Assembly (NCBI GenBank): GCA_949358305.1
Contig: OX442314.1
Location: 9,665,060-9,729,059 of the forward strand
Reading direction: 5' to 3'
DNA: 64,000 nucleotides
DNA from: Strigamia acuminata
Taxonomy: Eukaryota > Arthropoda > Chilopoda > Geophilomorpha > Linotaeniidae
Notes under the pieces: model-generated
What the model saw: only the letters and a program-made list of their open reading frames with translations
Databases searched by the model: none
Told to the model about the DNA's origin: nothing
In this document: positions 1 through 11,690 of the stretch, one piece after another
Layout: each line of letters starts with the position of its first letter
How positions within the stretch are numbered: position 1 is the stretch's first letter
Position numbers and translations under genes: made by a program

Positions 1-224
1 AAATTATATATAAATGTGCATTTGGATTGTTTTTGTTTGGTGGAACATTGCAGTGAAGCCTTTCGTGATGATTTCTGGTCTTTTTTGATGTTTTTATCGT
101 TTCTAAAAGCGGAATGGACACAGAAAACAGCCATAAAGCTACACAAGCAGAACACCGAGGGTTAGTAATTTGTCATGCTGGAGATCTATTATGGAACAAA
201 ATTTAGGATTTTGAAATCCAGGAA

Positions 225-900
225 ATCTCATGAAATCCCAGAAATCAATAAAATTTTACAACTTGTCTTGGGAATTTGTTTTTAAAAAATCCTCTGAAAT
301 GCGCCTAAAATCCTGTTAAATCTGCCTGAAATCCTGAGAAATCTGTCTAAAATCCTGAGAAATCTGTCTGAAATCCTGAGAAATCTGTCTGAAATCCTGA
401 GAAATCTGTCTGAAATCCTGAGAAATCTGTCTGAAATCCTGAGAAATCTGTCTGAAATCCTGAGAAATCTGTCTGAAATCCTGAGAAATCTGTCTGAAAT
501 CCTGAGAAATGTCTGAAATCCTGAGAAATCTGTCTGAAATCCTGAGAAATCTGTCTGAAATCCTGAGAAATCTGTCTGTAATCCTGAGAAATCCACTGGA
601 AATCTTAAAATCCATAGCAAATCCCTGAAATCTGTAATAAATCATCAAAACCTTACAAATCTCTAAAATCCTAAAAATTCTGGAAATCCATAAAATCCCA
701 CAAACCTCCCTTAAATCCTAGAATCCATAAAATTTTCAAAATCCCCTGAAATTCTAAAAATCCATAAAATCCTAGAAATTGTATTTCAAAGTGCAGCAAA
801 ATCAAGCAAAATCTTTAATGAATGAAATCCAACTAAATCCGCCAGAAATCAGCCAGAAATCCTGAGAAAATCGCCTAAAACTGCGAAATCTTCAAAATTT
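225..900. repeat. 21-bp minisatellite (core 333-594) in a diffuse AAATCC-rich tract
   Basis: About twelve copies of a 21-bp unit (TGAGAAATCTGTCTGAAATCC with one extra base in places) form a clean core. It decays on both sides into loosely related AAATCC/TAAAATCC text. Long open frames through it are periodic translations of the repeat, not genes. Confidence 0.95.
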
Positions 901-1737
901 AACGGGATTTCAAAATATCAGTATGGGAGTTTTGTGATTTGCCACCGCCTTGCAGAGAAAACAACTACAGTTGGTTACGAACATATTTAAAGTGGCTACC
1001 GGTACTGCCACACATACAACTTCCAATTGTCGATGCTTGCAGGTGAAGCATCCACTACTAAAAACTGAGCAATATGGTTGTAGCCCAGGGGTCGGCAAAT
1101 AATTTTAAGTGGGGTCCGGATACTATTGAAAATTTTTATCGAGGTCCAGAAAAAAAACACTTAAAAACCGTAAAAACCCAAAAGTTTAAACGCGTCTAAT
1201 TTTTTTTTTAAAAATAACTTTTAATTTTAATAACTTTAATCAAATCAGATCTCATCTAAAACTCAATTTTCAATAATCATCATAAATCGTTTTATCTCCT
1301 GATAAGATGGCTGATGACTTCTGGCCCCAGTCTACATAAATCAGAAAACAAAAACTTTTATTTTCTAGATCTGATTACCGGTTTATCATGTGTTTCGGTT
1401 GCTTATACAGTTAATTCGACAAACATCGTACATACGACTTTCAAACGACGTAAAAACCTCACACAAACGTGCTAAAAACGACCGAAACGTCAAACAACGT
1501 TACCGATATCAAACACTGAAAATTGGGAGCACTATCATTAAAACTGCTATTTTTACGGAAAATAAATGTTGTTTAAAATGTTTCCATACTTGCGGATAGA
1601 GCAAATGGAGCATTTTGACACCAAAATTTTTGCATTCTGAGGATTTTTTTGGTCCGCATTTACCGCAATCGGACCGTAGTACCGCAATTTTGCGGAAAAT
1701 CCGCAATTGGCCAATAATAGGGGTGTCTCGCAAAAAT
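901..1737. other. Intergenic, no gene recognised; possible hAT-type end near 1088
   Basis: No coding or RNA gene is supported. The text starting CAGGGGTCGGCAAATAA near 1088 resembles the left end of hAT-type elements, but I found no matching right end or 8-bp duplication. Confidence 0.4.
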
Positions 1738-1979
1738 AAAATTCATTTTTTGGACCAAAAATTCATTTTTTGGATCAAAAATTCATTTTTTGGATCAAAA
1801 ATTCATATTTTGGACCAAAAATTCATTTTTTGGATCAAAAATTCATATTTTGGATCAAAAATTCATTTTTTGGATCAAAAATTCATTTTTTGGATCAAAA
1901 ATTCATTTTTTGGATCAAAAATTCATTTTTTGGATCAAAAATTCATTTTTTGGACCAAAAATTCATTTCTTGGACTTGA
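1738..1979. repeat. 20-bp minisatellite (AAAATTCATTTTTTGGATC-type)
   Basis: Twelve tandem 20-bp units with small variants (ggacc/ggatc, cattttt/catatttt). All + frames are open across it because 20 bp is not a multiple of three and no unit frame has a stop; no gene is implied. Confidence 0.95.
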
Positions 1980-2685
1980 AAAATATTTTAAAAATTCTCT
2001 ATTCATTTAGGCCTAATTTCGATTTGGAGGTCGAGTAGCAGTACCCAGTTGCGTCCGACGTTGCAATTAGGCCTGCGGCGCTCCTTCTCGCCGCTTTCAC
2101 TTCTGACATTTGCGCACCTGAGTCGCTCGTTTCCGCCTTCGAATGAAACGCAAAACTCAACGAGCGTTAATAGAGCTGCCTTTGATGAGCGGAACGCGAA
2201 GGACAACAAAAAAGAATCTAAAAAAAGAAAAATAAATAAAAATTAAAAAATAAAAAAATAAAATAAATTTATCATTTGCACTAGATTTAATTTTTTGTTG
2301 GCGAATTAAGATACGAAATGTCAGATGACGTCGAAATCGTGTAAACAAGCCGGAACTGTATTCGCCGTGCAAGGGGAAAGGAATTAAAATTTTGCCTTTT
2401 CGATTTCCTTGTAAACATTTTTCATTAAACTTGACATTGGACAGTGTTGTGCAAGGATTCGCTTTTCCCATGTTAATTTATGGGAATTGGGCTTGTAATT
2501 GTTAATGTTTACTTCCGGTTTAATGTGTATAACGTGTGGTTTGTTGGTTGGAAAAAATAAATAATTGCGGCCATTATTGTTATTATTTTAAATGCTTGTT
2601 GGTAAAAAAAAAAAAGTTGTTGGGAATCGGGCCCCTCCATCTGTTGACTCATTTTGTAACAATAGCGGGTGTTTTTGTGTGATCT
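1980..2685. other. Intergenic, no gene recognised
   Basis: Contains one GC-richer island at about 2040-2175 in otherwise AT-rich DNA. I see no exon with good splice sites and no promoter I could defend. Confidence 0.4.
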
Positions 2686-2689
2686 TGGA

Positions 2690-3545
2690 AAATTGGGTCG
2701 GTTAGGAGGGGCCCAAAATTTGGGGCACGATTTTTGGGTTTTTAAGTTTTATTGGGCCCCAAATTTGGGAGTTTTAATTTGGCGCCACAAATTTGTGGTA
2801 TTTCAATGTGGGCCCCAAATTTATGATGTTTTAATTTTGGGCTCCAAATTTGTGAAATTTATTTTTGGGCCCTAAATTTGGGATTTTCAATGTTGGGCCC
2901 CAAATTTATGGTGTTTTAATTTTGGGCCCCAAATTTGGGAAATTTATTTTTGGGCCCTAAATTTGGGAATTTCAATTTGGGGCCCCAAATTTGAAAAATT
3001 TAAATCTTGGGCCCCCTATTTGGAAAATTTCAATTTTGGGCCCCAAATTTATGGTATTTCAATTTTGGGCCCCAAATTGATAATATTTCAATTTTGGGCC
3101 CCAAATTGATAATATTTCAATTTTGGGCCCCAAATTGATAATATTTCAATTTTGGGCCCCCAATTTGGGAAGATTCAATTTTGCGCCCCAAATTTTATCT
3201 CTCAATTTCTAGGCTTCAAAGTTTGATTGGGGCCCAATCTCAATCCCTCGATTTCTGGGCCCAAAATTTGTTCCCTCAATTTTTGGGCCCCAAATTTGAT
3301 CCCTCCATTTCTGGACCCCAAATTGGTCCTTAAATTTTTAGGCCCTTAAATTACATTGGGCCCCAAGATTAATAAAAACCCAAACATTAATGGGCCCCAA
3401 TTTTTTTTCCTCCATTTCCAGCTCCCAAAATCTGTGGGGCCCCAAATTTTTCTCATCATTCATAGCCCCAACCTTCAATGGGCCCTAATTTCATCCCATA
3501 ATTCATGGGCCCCAATTTTTCCCATCACTAGGGCCCAATTTCACC
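2690..3545. repeat. Degenerate GGGCCCCAAATTT minisatellite, about 30-31 bp
   Basis: More than 20 units built on the palindrome GGGCCC followed by CAAATTT and a T-rich spacer. It is most regular at 2880-3180 and strongly diverged towards 3545. Confidence 0.9.
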
Positions 3546-4124
3546 GACAACACACGGGGGCCCCAGCACTTCTGACAACTCTCTTGACCAAATTCAAACA
3601 AACAAACAAATGTGCAAATAAGCAAAGGTTAATTGAGTCGGATTTAAATCCGCTCGTCACGTGGCATCACGGAGACACTCGAGTTGCAGCCGTGACCTCA
3701 ACTAGGCACCGGCAAGGTTGGCTTTTCTCGCGGCGCGGCCCGACGCGGCGGCCTCGCCTTGACGGACACTGCCGCCCAGTCAAGGCGAGATTCATCGTCA
3801 TAGACGTTTCCCTCAAATCAGGCGTGAGCGTGTTATTTTTAGCAAGTTTAATCGATGGTATCTCGCGTTTGTGACGCAACAAACACACCCCGGTTGGAGT
3901 TTGCTGGTTGTGAGGATAAAAGTGGGCTAGGGCGGACACGTGTTGTTTTGTCGGTTTGTCGGTTTGTCATTCAGGATTACGATGTCTGTTGATAACGATG
4001 TTGAGGCTTGTTTTGTCAAATATGGTTGATATTGGTGGACGTGATGTTTTATGGTGGTCGTGATGGTTTTTTTTATCGGGATTGGAGGAGTTTTGATTAA
4101 ATTTGTTGAATTATTTCGTCAGTT
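3546..4124. other. Intergenic, no gene recognised; GC-richer patch 3640-3960
   Basis: A GC-rich patch contains the symmetrical text around 3755-3790 (CTTGACGG ... CAAGGCG). No convincing exon, RNA gene or transposon end was found. Confidence 0.35.
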
Positions 4125-4985
4125 TGTCCGATTTTATATATTTTCTAAATCTGATTTTATATATTTTCTAAATCTAATTTTATATATTTTCTAAATCTAA
4201 TTTTATATATTTTCTAAATCTAATTTTATATATTTTCTAAATCTGATTTTATATATTATCTAAATCTGATTTTATATATTTTCTAAATTTTCAGAAAATT
4301 TTCCTAACTTTTCTCAAATTTCCCTAATTTAAATTTTCAAAAAATTATCCTAAATTTTCAAAAAATTATCCTAAATTTTCAAAAAATTATCCTAAATTTT
4401 CAAAAAATTATCCTAAATTTTCTCAAATTTTCCTAAATTTTCTCATATTTTCCTAATTTTTCTCAAATTTTCATAAATTTTCCTAAATTTTCCTAAATTT
4501 TCCTAAATTTTCTTAAAATTCCTTAAATTTTCATAAAATTCCTTAAATTTTCATAAAATTCCTTAAATTTTCATAAAATTCCTTAAATTTTCATAAAATT
4601 CCTTAAATTTTTATAAAATTCCTTAAATTTTCATAAAATTCCTTAAATTTTCATTAAATTCCTTAAATATTCATAAAATTCCTTAAATTTTCATAAAATT
4701 CCTTAAATTTTCATAAAATTCCCTAAATTTTCATAAAACTCCTTAAATTTTCATACAATTCCTTAAATTTTCATAAAATTCCTTAAATTTTCTTAAAATT
4801 CCTTAAATTTTCATTAAAATCATTAAATTTTCATAAATTTTCTCAAGTTTCTTCAAATTTTCCCGAATTTTCACAAACTTTCTAAATCTTCACAAACCTT
4901 CTAAATCTTCACAAACCTTCTAAATCTTCACAAACTTTCTAAATCTTCACAAACTTTCTACAATTTTCTAATATTTCCCAAAATT
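4125..4985. repeat. Cluster of four adjoining AT-rich minisatellites
   Basis: Successive blocks: 23-bp units (CTAAATCTGATTTTATATA...) at about 4125-4290; TTTTCAAAAAATTATCCTAAA units at 4320-4420; 20-bp units (TAAATTTTCATAAAATTCCT) at about 4500-4830; and 19-bp units (AAATCTTCACAAACTTTCT) at about 4870-4960. Confidence 0.93.
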
Positions 4986-5184
4986 CCATATACAAATTAA
5001 CCAAAACTTTCTCAATATGATAAATTCTCAAAGAAGCCCAATGACCATGTGAATAAGTCGTTATACTACAAGGGCCGGACTTAATATAAGCAAAATAAAC
5101 AGTTAGCAAAGGCCCCCACCCATCAGGCGCCCAAAAAAATTTTTGTTTAGGGGCCCCACAATACCTAAGTACCCCTCCCTCCTA

Positions 5185-5487
5185 TACTACATTTTACATG
5201 CATGGAATATTTCGAGCGAGATAAAATATTCCGTGTGCACAACTGTCATGTAAACAGGGACGACAAGGATTATTCGAGAAGTGAATAATCCCTCGCAGAA
5301 GGTTGTTTAATTCGAGTGAACTCCAACTATTTTTATTGCGCATGTGCGCATCGCTTCCGACACTTCCCCATTGGTCCAAAACCTAAAGTGATCACGACTT
5401 ATTTTCTGCATGTAAACACAACAATTTGATTTTTTCACCACTCGAATTATTCACCGCTCGAAATAGTCGTTGCATGTAAACGTAGTA
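5185..5487. mobile_element. PIF/Harbinger-like MITE with 3-bp target duplication
   Basis: About 30-bp terminal inverted repeats: TACTACATTTTACATGCATG on the left and the complement of GCATGTAAACGTAGTA on the right, followed inward by the matching TTTCGAGCG / CGCTCGAAA. CTA flanks the element on both sides (5182-5184 and 5488-5490). The 303-bp length, lack of coding capacity and 3-bp duplication suggest a non-autonomous PIF/Harbinger-type element; the superfamily is inferred. Confidence 0.7.
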
Positions 5488-5507
5488 CTAGATGAGCCCA
5501 CTAGGAT

Positions 5508-5612
5508 TTTGACCGATATCCATATTTTAAAATATCGCCGATACCGTTTATCATCGAGCTAATATCGTCCACATACCTGCCGATATTAAATAACCGACAA
5601 ACCCCCCAAAAA
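5508..5612. mobile_element. Fragment of the TTTGACCGATA repeat family
   Basis: The text TTTTGACCGATATCCATATT then AAAATATCGCCGATACC matches the end of the hAT-type MITE at 28425-28811. No confident second end was found here, so it is recorded as a fragment. Confidence 0.55.
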
Positions 5613-6633
5613 ACACATAAAGATTCCATATTTTTCTAAATTCCATCCCTTTTTGAGCCCCCCTGGTGTCAGAAGCCGATGAATGCAAACCTACACTTTA
5701 AAAACAACATTTAAGCCTAAATTTCCCCTGCTGATCCCTACAATACTTCATTACAGCTTTTACTACATTTCCTAGCATTCCAAGACAAAAACATTCAACC
5801 TTGAAAGAAGCAGCAGCAGAATCCATCAAAATGAAAATCTAGGCCTAAAATTCCATTTTTTTTTAGGCCTAAAAATTAGAAATGCTAAATTTTGACATTT
5901 CGGCGAGTGCTGGCACGCAAAGGCTGTTCCATTTTCCCAGAAAATTAATCATTCTTACAGGTGTATGAAGGGCGTCGCCATGATGGATGACCAGCAGGCC
6001 GCCAGGGTCACGTGCAACGGTATTTTTGCATACCCCGGTGGCGGAAATCAAAACTAAACTCACGATTTCTTGACTGTGACGTCTCAACTTATAAATGAGC
6101 AAAAGTGTTGATAGATGGAATTTAAACCATAAATAAAAAAATCGCTGACGTCAATCCTAGTGACGAAATTGAAAATTATTAAGAAAAGAGGTGGAGGGGA
6201 AGAAAAAAATGGCGCATGAGTAATTCGACAACCCTTTATAGAAAAAAAAAATTATTTTTTTTTTTAAATTTTTTTTTTTTTTTAATATATCAAACAACAC
6301 CAATTAAAGGTCGAAAGTCAAGATGGCTACTTCTATTAAACTCCTTGACATTTAATGCGGGATTTCAAGGATCTCGCCCGTTCGAGTGAAATATTAGCAC
6401 AAAATATGCGGTAATTAATCGCGATTTATGAGATAAACAAGTGCGAAAGGTGCAATTCGACGACCCTGGTGGGAAAATTTGAATTTTACTGCAACGTGTA
6501 GAACTACGTCAAAATCAAAACAAAAAAATCCTGAAGGCGTAAAACGAGTGGAGACGAAGGCGGAGGAAATCGACACCAGATGTCGCGACTAAAGAATCAC
6601 AAACTCAATCCGCCTCTCTGTTTTTTCCAAAAA

Positions 6634-6664
<31 letters not shown>

Positions 6665-6770
6665 AATGACTAAACGTGATTAAACGTGATTAAATCCAGT
6701 TGTGAAATAAACTTATGTCACTAAATAGAATAGATAATTAACGCATAATCCAAAAAATTGGATTTCATCT
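5613..6770. other. Intergenic, no gene recognised; simple repeats
   Basis: Holds A/T homopolymers at 6241-6285 and an (AATA)n tract at about 6634-6664. No exon is supported. Confidence 0.4.
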
Positions 6771-6772
6771 AT

Positions 6773-6779
6773 TATAAAA
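6773..6779 (+). promoter_or_regulatory. TATA box (TATAAAA), candidate upstream promoter of the ATF3/JDP2 gene
   Basis: TATAAAA lies 148 bp upstream of the first ATG of the glutamine-rich exon at 6927. A start site would be expected near 6805. A 12-codon upstream reading frame (ATG 6829, stop 6862-6864) would then lie in the leader and could damp translation. This is inference from position only. Confidence 0.4.
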
Positions 6780-6926
6780 CTCCGTGATTATCTGTCAGTG
6801 GACATTGGATAATTGTTATCACACCTAAATGCAATCCCCTTATCTCAACCAACTTTTATACTGAAAAATTTCATAACAAGTCGACACTTTCATTTTTCAC
6901 CATTCGAAACACGGCCAGCGACTGCA

Positions 6927-7132
6927 ATGGAACAACAATCGTGTTCTGGTTATTTCCCAACAATGCAACAACAACAACAATCGTGTTTTAACCAAAAAAC
7001 AACGATGGAAACACAACAAACGTGTTTTAACCAAGAAACAACGATGGAAACACAACAAACGTGTTTCCACAACGACCCAACAATGGAACTGCAGCAACAA
7101 TTCCAAGTTCCAACAACGCTAGAAGAATTATG
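6927..7132 (+). CDS. Possible alternative first coding exon of the ATF3/JDP2-like gene (Gln-rich)
   Basis: From ATG 6927 the frame encodes about 68 residues rich in Gln, Met and Thr, with repeated METQQTCF units and an end reading PTTLEELW. It stops at TTATG|GCAAGT, a GC-type donor with an otherwise perfect +3 to +6 match, leaving two bases (TG). The first bZIP exon begins at 14097 with one orphan base (G) and is open upstream of its own ATG, so joining gives TGG and an uninterrupted frame. The similar Met/Gln/Tyr-rich composition on both sides supports the join. Alternatively this is an independent small gene that splices locally to 7235; no transcript evidence is available. Confidence 0.45.
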
Positions 7133-7249
7133 GCAAGTGTTGTTGTTGTTTTCTTGTTTTCTTTCTCTCATTGAAATGAATAGAAATGAATCTCGGATAA
7201 TTTACCGGTGTTTGCTTTGAGGCATGTCCTCTAGCGCGACATTTTACAA

Positions 7250-7381
7250 CAGCGACGCAATGTACAGCGAAACAATGTACAGCGACGCAATGTACAGCGA
7301 CGCAATGTACAGCGAGGCAATGTACAGCGACGCAATGTACAGCGAGGCAATGTACAGCGACGCAACGTACAGCGACGCAAT
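7250..7381. repeat. 15-bp minisatellite (GCAATGTACAGCGAC)
   Basis: Nine units. Because 15 is a multiple of three, two + frames stay open, reading (A/T)MYSD or QRRNV repeats. It lies just downstream of the Gln-rich exon and could be coding if a local 102-bp GC-AG intron (7133-7234) is used, but this is unproven. Confidence 0.9.
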
Positions 7382-7399
7382 CATTATTCTACTGAAAAA

Positions 7400-8085
7400 G
7401 ACTAAAAATCATAGGGAACTACTTTTCCTCGTAGCAGAAGTTCAACTACAGTTCTGAGTAATCAGACTAGGCCAATGGGAGCCAAGATCCCAGGGCTCCT
7501 CTTGAGCGTGGAAAGAGTATAGTAATACTAATTTCTTTAACATTGGCCAAGTGCGGGCAATCGAGGCTAATATTTACCGATGTAACTTTATACAGACAGA
7601 GACTTGTCAATTGTTTTTAGCCCACATTAGTGGACCATGTCTTATTTGTATTCCACTGTTGTGCTAATTTAGTAAATAATAGATAATATCCTGGAAATTC
7701 CCATTAGTTTGAGTGCATATTTGTTTGAATGTGTCTCGTGTTGGGGATTAATCACTTTTGTTGGTGAATTGCAGGGAAACTCAAGGTGCAAGAGATAATT
7801 TTTTAAATGTCAAACTTGGTGAGTGGTGATTAATTATCTTTTTCATGATTTCCAATGGAAATGTTTTGTGTTGTTTGATTGCTTTAATTTGTACACTGTT
7901 GGAAATTGGAGGATGAGTTGTGGTGGTTCTGGCTACTGGAATTGGTATATTTTACATTTTTTGTATCACTACCAGCGCCACAGTGGTTAAAATAGCAACT
8001 ATGATTTTTTTCAATGGGCTTTGCTTGTATTTCTAGAAAAAAAGTTTAATTTTTTTTCAGTTTTTGGTAAATAAACATTTCACTT
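7400..8085. other. Intronic/intergenic; includes a dispersed-repeat fragment at 7415-7480
   Basis: GGAACTACTTTTCCTCGTAG at about 7416 is a relative of the arm at 25700-25808 (AGAACTACTTTTCCGCGTAG). The rest shows no recognisable feature. Confidence 0.5.
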
Positions 8086-8089
8086 TTAA

Positions 8090-8290
8090 CTTTACTTTTA
8101 GAATAAGAATTTTACGTTTTTCAACTTTTAGAGCAAAAATTTCACTTTTTTAAACTTTTAGAGCAAAAATTTCACTTTTTTCAACTTTTAGAGCAAAAAT
8201 TTAATTTTTTTCAACTTTTAGAGCAAAAATTTCACTTTTTTCAACTTTTAGAGCAAAAATTTCACTTTTTAGTTTTTTTAAACTTTTTCA
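8090..8290. repeat. 30-bp minisatellite (CTTTTAGAGCAAAAATTTCA...)
   Basis: Six units of about 30 bp ending in CTTTTTTCAA, followed by decayed text and an (AAAT)n stretch near 8416-8443. Confidence 0.93.
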
Positions 8291-8408
8291 CCAGAAATTC
8301 CACTATTTTCAACATCTAGACTAAAATTTCACAAATAAAAATTTTTCTACTAATCTAATTAAAAAATACCACAAAAACCAAAAAATTTAAAAAACCAAAT
8401 TATCAAAA

Positions 8409-8439
<31 letters not shown>

Positions 8440-8859
8440 TAAAAAAACAATCCTCATACTCATTTTTATGTGCACAAAAAGAATACCACACCACCCATCA
8501 CCACATTCTCCACCACCTTCTTTCAATAACCCATAAAACATAATTTATTACCATAACCCTTTAAACTTTTTAATTATATCAAAGCAAATTTAATGACCTC
8601 ACACAAAAACAATCATCATCATCCTCCTACGTTCAAATTGTCCAAAACCTCCTTCACTTTTTTAATAACCCTTTTCCATCCCAATCTCCACTTACCAACC
8701 CGACTCGCATTACCGAAAAATAAAACAACAAAAAAAAAATCACTCCCACTCGTGGACGAAGTCCGATATCAATCTTATCACTTTCAGCCATTGAAAAATG
8801 GCGAAAAAAGCGAAATAACAAAATATCAAAATACTTCCGCGATCTTCACAATCGCCGCG

Positions 8860-8935
8860 TGACGTCACGCGACGTCACGACCAACCACAGCGCCGCGAAA
8901 TGACATCATGCGTAGGAATAGGAGGATATATATAC
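8860..8935 (+). promoter_or_regulatory. CRE + TATA promoter of the ATF3/JDP2-like gene
   Basis: In 76 bp: a perfect CRE TGACGTCA (8860-8867), CGACGTCA (8870-8877), a variant TGACATCA (8901-8908) and a TATA stretch GATATATATAC (8925-8935). The block is GC-rich against an AT-rich background and is followed by an exon-like sequence with a consensus donor. CRE/ATF sites near a TATA box are known in vertebrate ATF3 promoters, which respond to CREB/ATF and to ATF3 itself; autoregulation here is inferred. Confidence 0.75.
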
Positions 8936-8957
8936 AGCGCGCGGCGAGTCGAGCCAA

Positions 8958-9092
8958 CCGAGTGCAGTGTGCTGGCCGAGGCTTTTCCTCAAGCTGGCTG
9001 CATTAGTGTCCGACTGCGCCGCCGTGAGGCGTTTATACCACGGCCAATTGTTAACACGAGCGCCCTGTTATTTCGACCGCGGCGAGCAACAG
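8958..9092 (+). other. Probable non-coding first exon (5' UTR) of the ATF3/JDP2-like gene
   Basis: Starts about 25-30 bp after the TATA stretch (start approximate) and ends at AACAG|GTAAGA, a strong donor. It has no ATG that opens a long frame. It would splice over about 5 kb to the acceptor at 14095-14096. Confidence 0.6.
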
Positions 9093-9519
9093 GTAAGATG
9101 TGATTAGATTTGTGGCTTATTTGGGTGGTTTTGTCGGTAATTTGATTTTTGTTTGCTTGGAATTTGGATACGGGAGGAATTAAATCGTGTTTAATGGCTG
9201 GTATTTCATTGTTTTAACCCATTTGCCTGGTTTGGAGGATTTTAATGGGGCTGTAAAGTGAGTTTGTTGATTTTGGATAAATAATGGAATAATTGTTTTT
9301 TTTTTTTTTTTTTTTTGTTTTGATTGTTTTTTTTTTTTTTGAGTGTTTGTTTTCGTGGAAAGTTGAAAGTGTTTTAGAATTAATTGGTGTAAGTTTTGGG
9401 TGGTTAAACGTGGAAGGGAATGTTGTTTTTGGTTGGAATTGAACGTAAAGTTGGAATTAAGAGTGAGAAAAGTGTTATTTTTGGGGAAAATTGGGTGAAA
9501 AGTTTGGATTAAAGTGATA

Positions 9520-9925
9520 AAAATGTCGTTTTTGGGTTGAAACAATGTGGAGATTTACTTTAAAAGTAAAAAAAATGTCGTTTTTGGGTTGAAACAATGT
9601 GGAAATTCACTTTAAAAGTGACAAAAATGCCGTTTATGATTAAAACAATGTGGAAATTCATTTTAAAAATGACAAAAATGCCGTTTTTGATTGAAACAAT
9701 GTGGAATTCCATTTTAAAAATGACAAAAATGTCTATTTTGATTGAAACAATATGAAAATTTGCATTAAAAGTGTCAAAAACGTCGTTTGTGATTGAAACA
9801 GTATGAAAATTTACTTTAAAAGTGACAAAAATGCCGTTTTTGATTAAAACAATACGAAAATTTTCATCAAAAGTGCCAAAAACATCATTTGTGATCTGAA
9901 ACAACATGAAAATCTCCAACTTTTC
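9520..9925. repeat. 51-52-bp tandem repeat in intron 1
   Basis: About seven units with the landmarks AACAATGTGG, AAAAGTGACAAAAATG and CCGTTTTTGATT. The spacing measured between landmarks is 52 and 51 bp. Confidence 0.9.
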
Positions 9926-10289
9926 ATCCAAAATGATCGTTTCAACACATTAACGTCTCCCACACCCATCAAAACAAGCCGAAACACAACTTTTTTCCGC
10001 ACTAACCAATCAATCAATCATTTCATTACACCTCTCTTCACTCCTCAAAAACTCTCATCAATTTTCCCCTATCAACAACTAACTAAAAAAAATTCGAAAA
10101 AAAAATATAAAAATTTAAATTTAAAATTATTCTAATTTAAAAACCCAAAAAAAAAAACCAAAAAAATCAACTTTGAAAAAAAAAAATTTTTTTCTTCGCA
10201 GCACCTTCCTCACCCCTTTCCTTCCGTTTCGAATCCATCTCGCACTCAGGGACACTCCTAACCTCACTATTGGCCATCCAAAGGTCACC
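9926..10289. other. Intron 1 sequence, nothing recognised
   Basis: AT-rich with A homopolymers; no exon, RNA or transposon end seen. Confidence 0.4.
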
Positions 10290-10692
10290 TGACGTCACTT
10301 TGACGTCTCCAAACACGCGCGCGACCAAAAACCAATCGAAATCTGACCACGAGGCCAATCAAACACAAAAAAAACCAAAAAAAAAAAAAAATCCGCCATT
10401 TTGAATTTTCAAAAACCCAATAAAAATCCAAAAAAAAAAACCACCATTTTGAATTTTCAAAAACACAAAAACAAACCGCCAGGGTGAGTAATTTCCACTT
10501 CAAAAAAAGAAATCGAAAGCTAAAACGATCCAACCAAGGTCCACCAAGAGGGAAGTGAAGTTGTAAGGTTTCTCCCATCAGCCCCACCTATTGCTCATTT
10601 CGTGACGTCAATATGACGTTTTTCCAAGGCCAAAATTTTTTTTATTTTTTTTTTATTGTTTAAACGATGCGGGGGGGTGTTAAAACTGACGT
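10290..10692 (+). promoter_or_regulatory. Cluster of five CRE/ATF sites in intron 1 (candidate enhancer)
   Basis: TGACGTCA at 10290-10297 and 10603-10610, plus TGACGT half-type sites at 10301, 10614 and 10687. Five TGACGT hexamers in about 400 bp are far above the background for this AT-rich DNA. Position in the first intron of a CRE-binding factor gene suggests an autoregulated enhancer; that role is inference. Confidence 0.5.
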
Positions 10693-11485
10693 CCCCAAGA
10701 CGGATATGCAAATTAGGGGCCGTTTTAGGGGTGGAAAAGGGGGATTTTGGAGGCGAAATGGGTTTTGTTTTGTTTGCGTATTTATTTATTTATTCAGAGC
10801 GAGTTCATTTCGGGTTTGATTTGGGGAGGGGGAAGGTGGACGAGGCGGTTTGTGAGCTCGAATGTCAAAGGTCAAGGCGGGTGCGGGCTACTCCAACGCA
10901 ATTTGACGCCCACGCGTGCAATTCCCGCAATAGTAAAGTTCAATTAACACTTGTGGGTTCGTTGTATGGGGGAGAGATTATGTGCGTCCTGGCGGCGATC
11001 GTGGTAACTTTTTCAGACATTTTGATTTTTTAAGTTCTATTTTTTTTTTAATTTTATTTTTTTTTATTAATTTTTTTAAATTAATTTTTTTAATTAATTT
11101 TTTTGTAATTTTTTTTGTAATTTTTTTTTTGGGTTGTTTGTTTATTTTCTATTTATTCGATTAATCGACCAGATTAAGAATTGAAAAAAAAATTGGAGCA
11201 ATTACTTGGCATGTGCAGAAATAACAACAAAAACGGTCTAAATTCGGTCTAAAATCGATCAAATAAAGCCGAAATTGAATTAAAAGTTTAAAAAAAATAA
11301 CAATCGGTCTAAAGCCTCAACAAAATAAATTTTTGGTCTATAATCGACCAAATAAGGACGAAAATGCCTAAATTAGGTATCAATGACTAAAAAAAATTGA
11401 AATTTAGTCTAAAAAGCGATAAAATAAGGCCTTAATTGGGTTTTAAAGCCTAAAAAAGTAAAATTGACAAAATAGGGTTTTATAG
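10693..11485. other. Intron 1 sequence, nothing recognised
   Basis: Poly-T stretches at 11040-11130 and GC-richer text at 10800-10930; no exon or RNA gene supported. Confidence 0.4.
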
Positions 11486-11489
11486 TTGG

Positions 11490-11690
11490 GTTTTAAAGCC
11501 TAAAAAGTAAAAATTCGGTCTAAAAGCAATCAAATGAAGCCTAAAAAGTGAAAAATCGGTCTAAAAGCAACCAAATAAAGCCTAAAAAGTGAAATATCGT
11601 CTAAAAGCAACCAAATGAAGCCTAAAAAGTGAAAAATCGGTCTAAAAGCAACCAAATAAAGCCTAAATTTGGTTTTAATGCCTAAACATT
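11490..11690. repeat. 41-bp tandem repeat (AAAGCCTAAAAAGTGAAAAA...)
   Basis: Four to five units with landmarks TCGGTCTAAAAGCAACCAAA. Related TCTAAA/GCCTAAA text extends on both sides (about 11225-11900). Confidence 0.88.

Noticed and set aside
282-648. Long open frames of ~110 aa (repeated RISDRFL)
   Set aside because: They are translations of a 21-bp tandem repeat, periodic in several frames, with no splice or start context.
5511-6165. Full-length second copy of the TAGACTTTGACC MITE ending near 6160 (CAATCCTAGTG)
   Set aside because: Only the first 100 bp align well; the far end match is about 10 bp and there is no 8-bp duplication.
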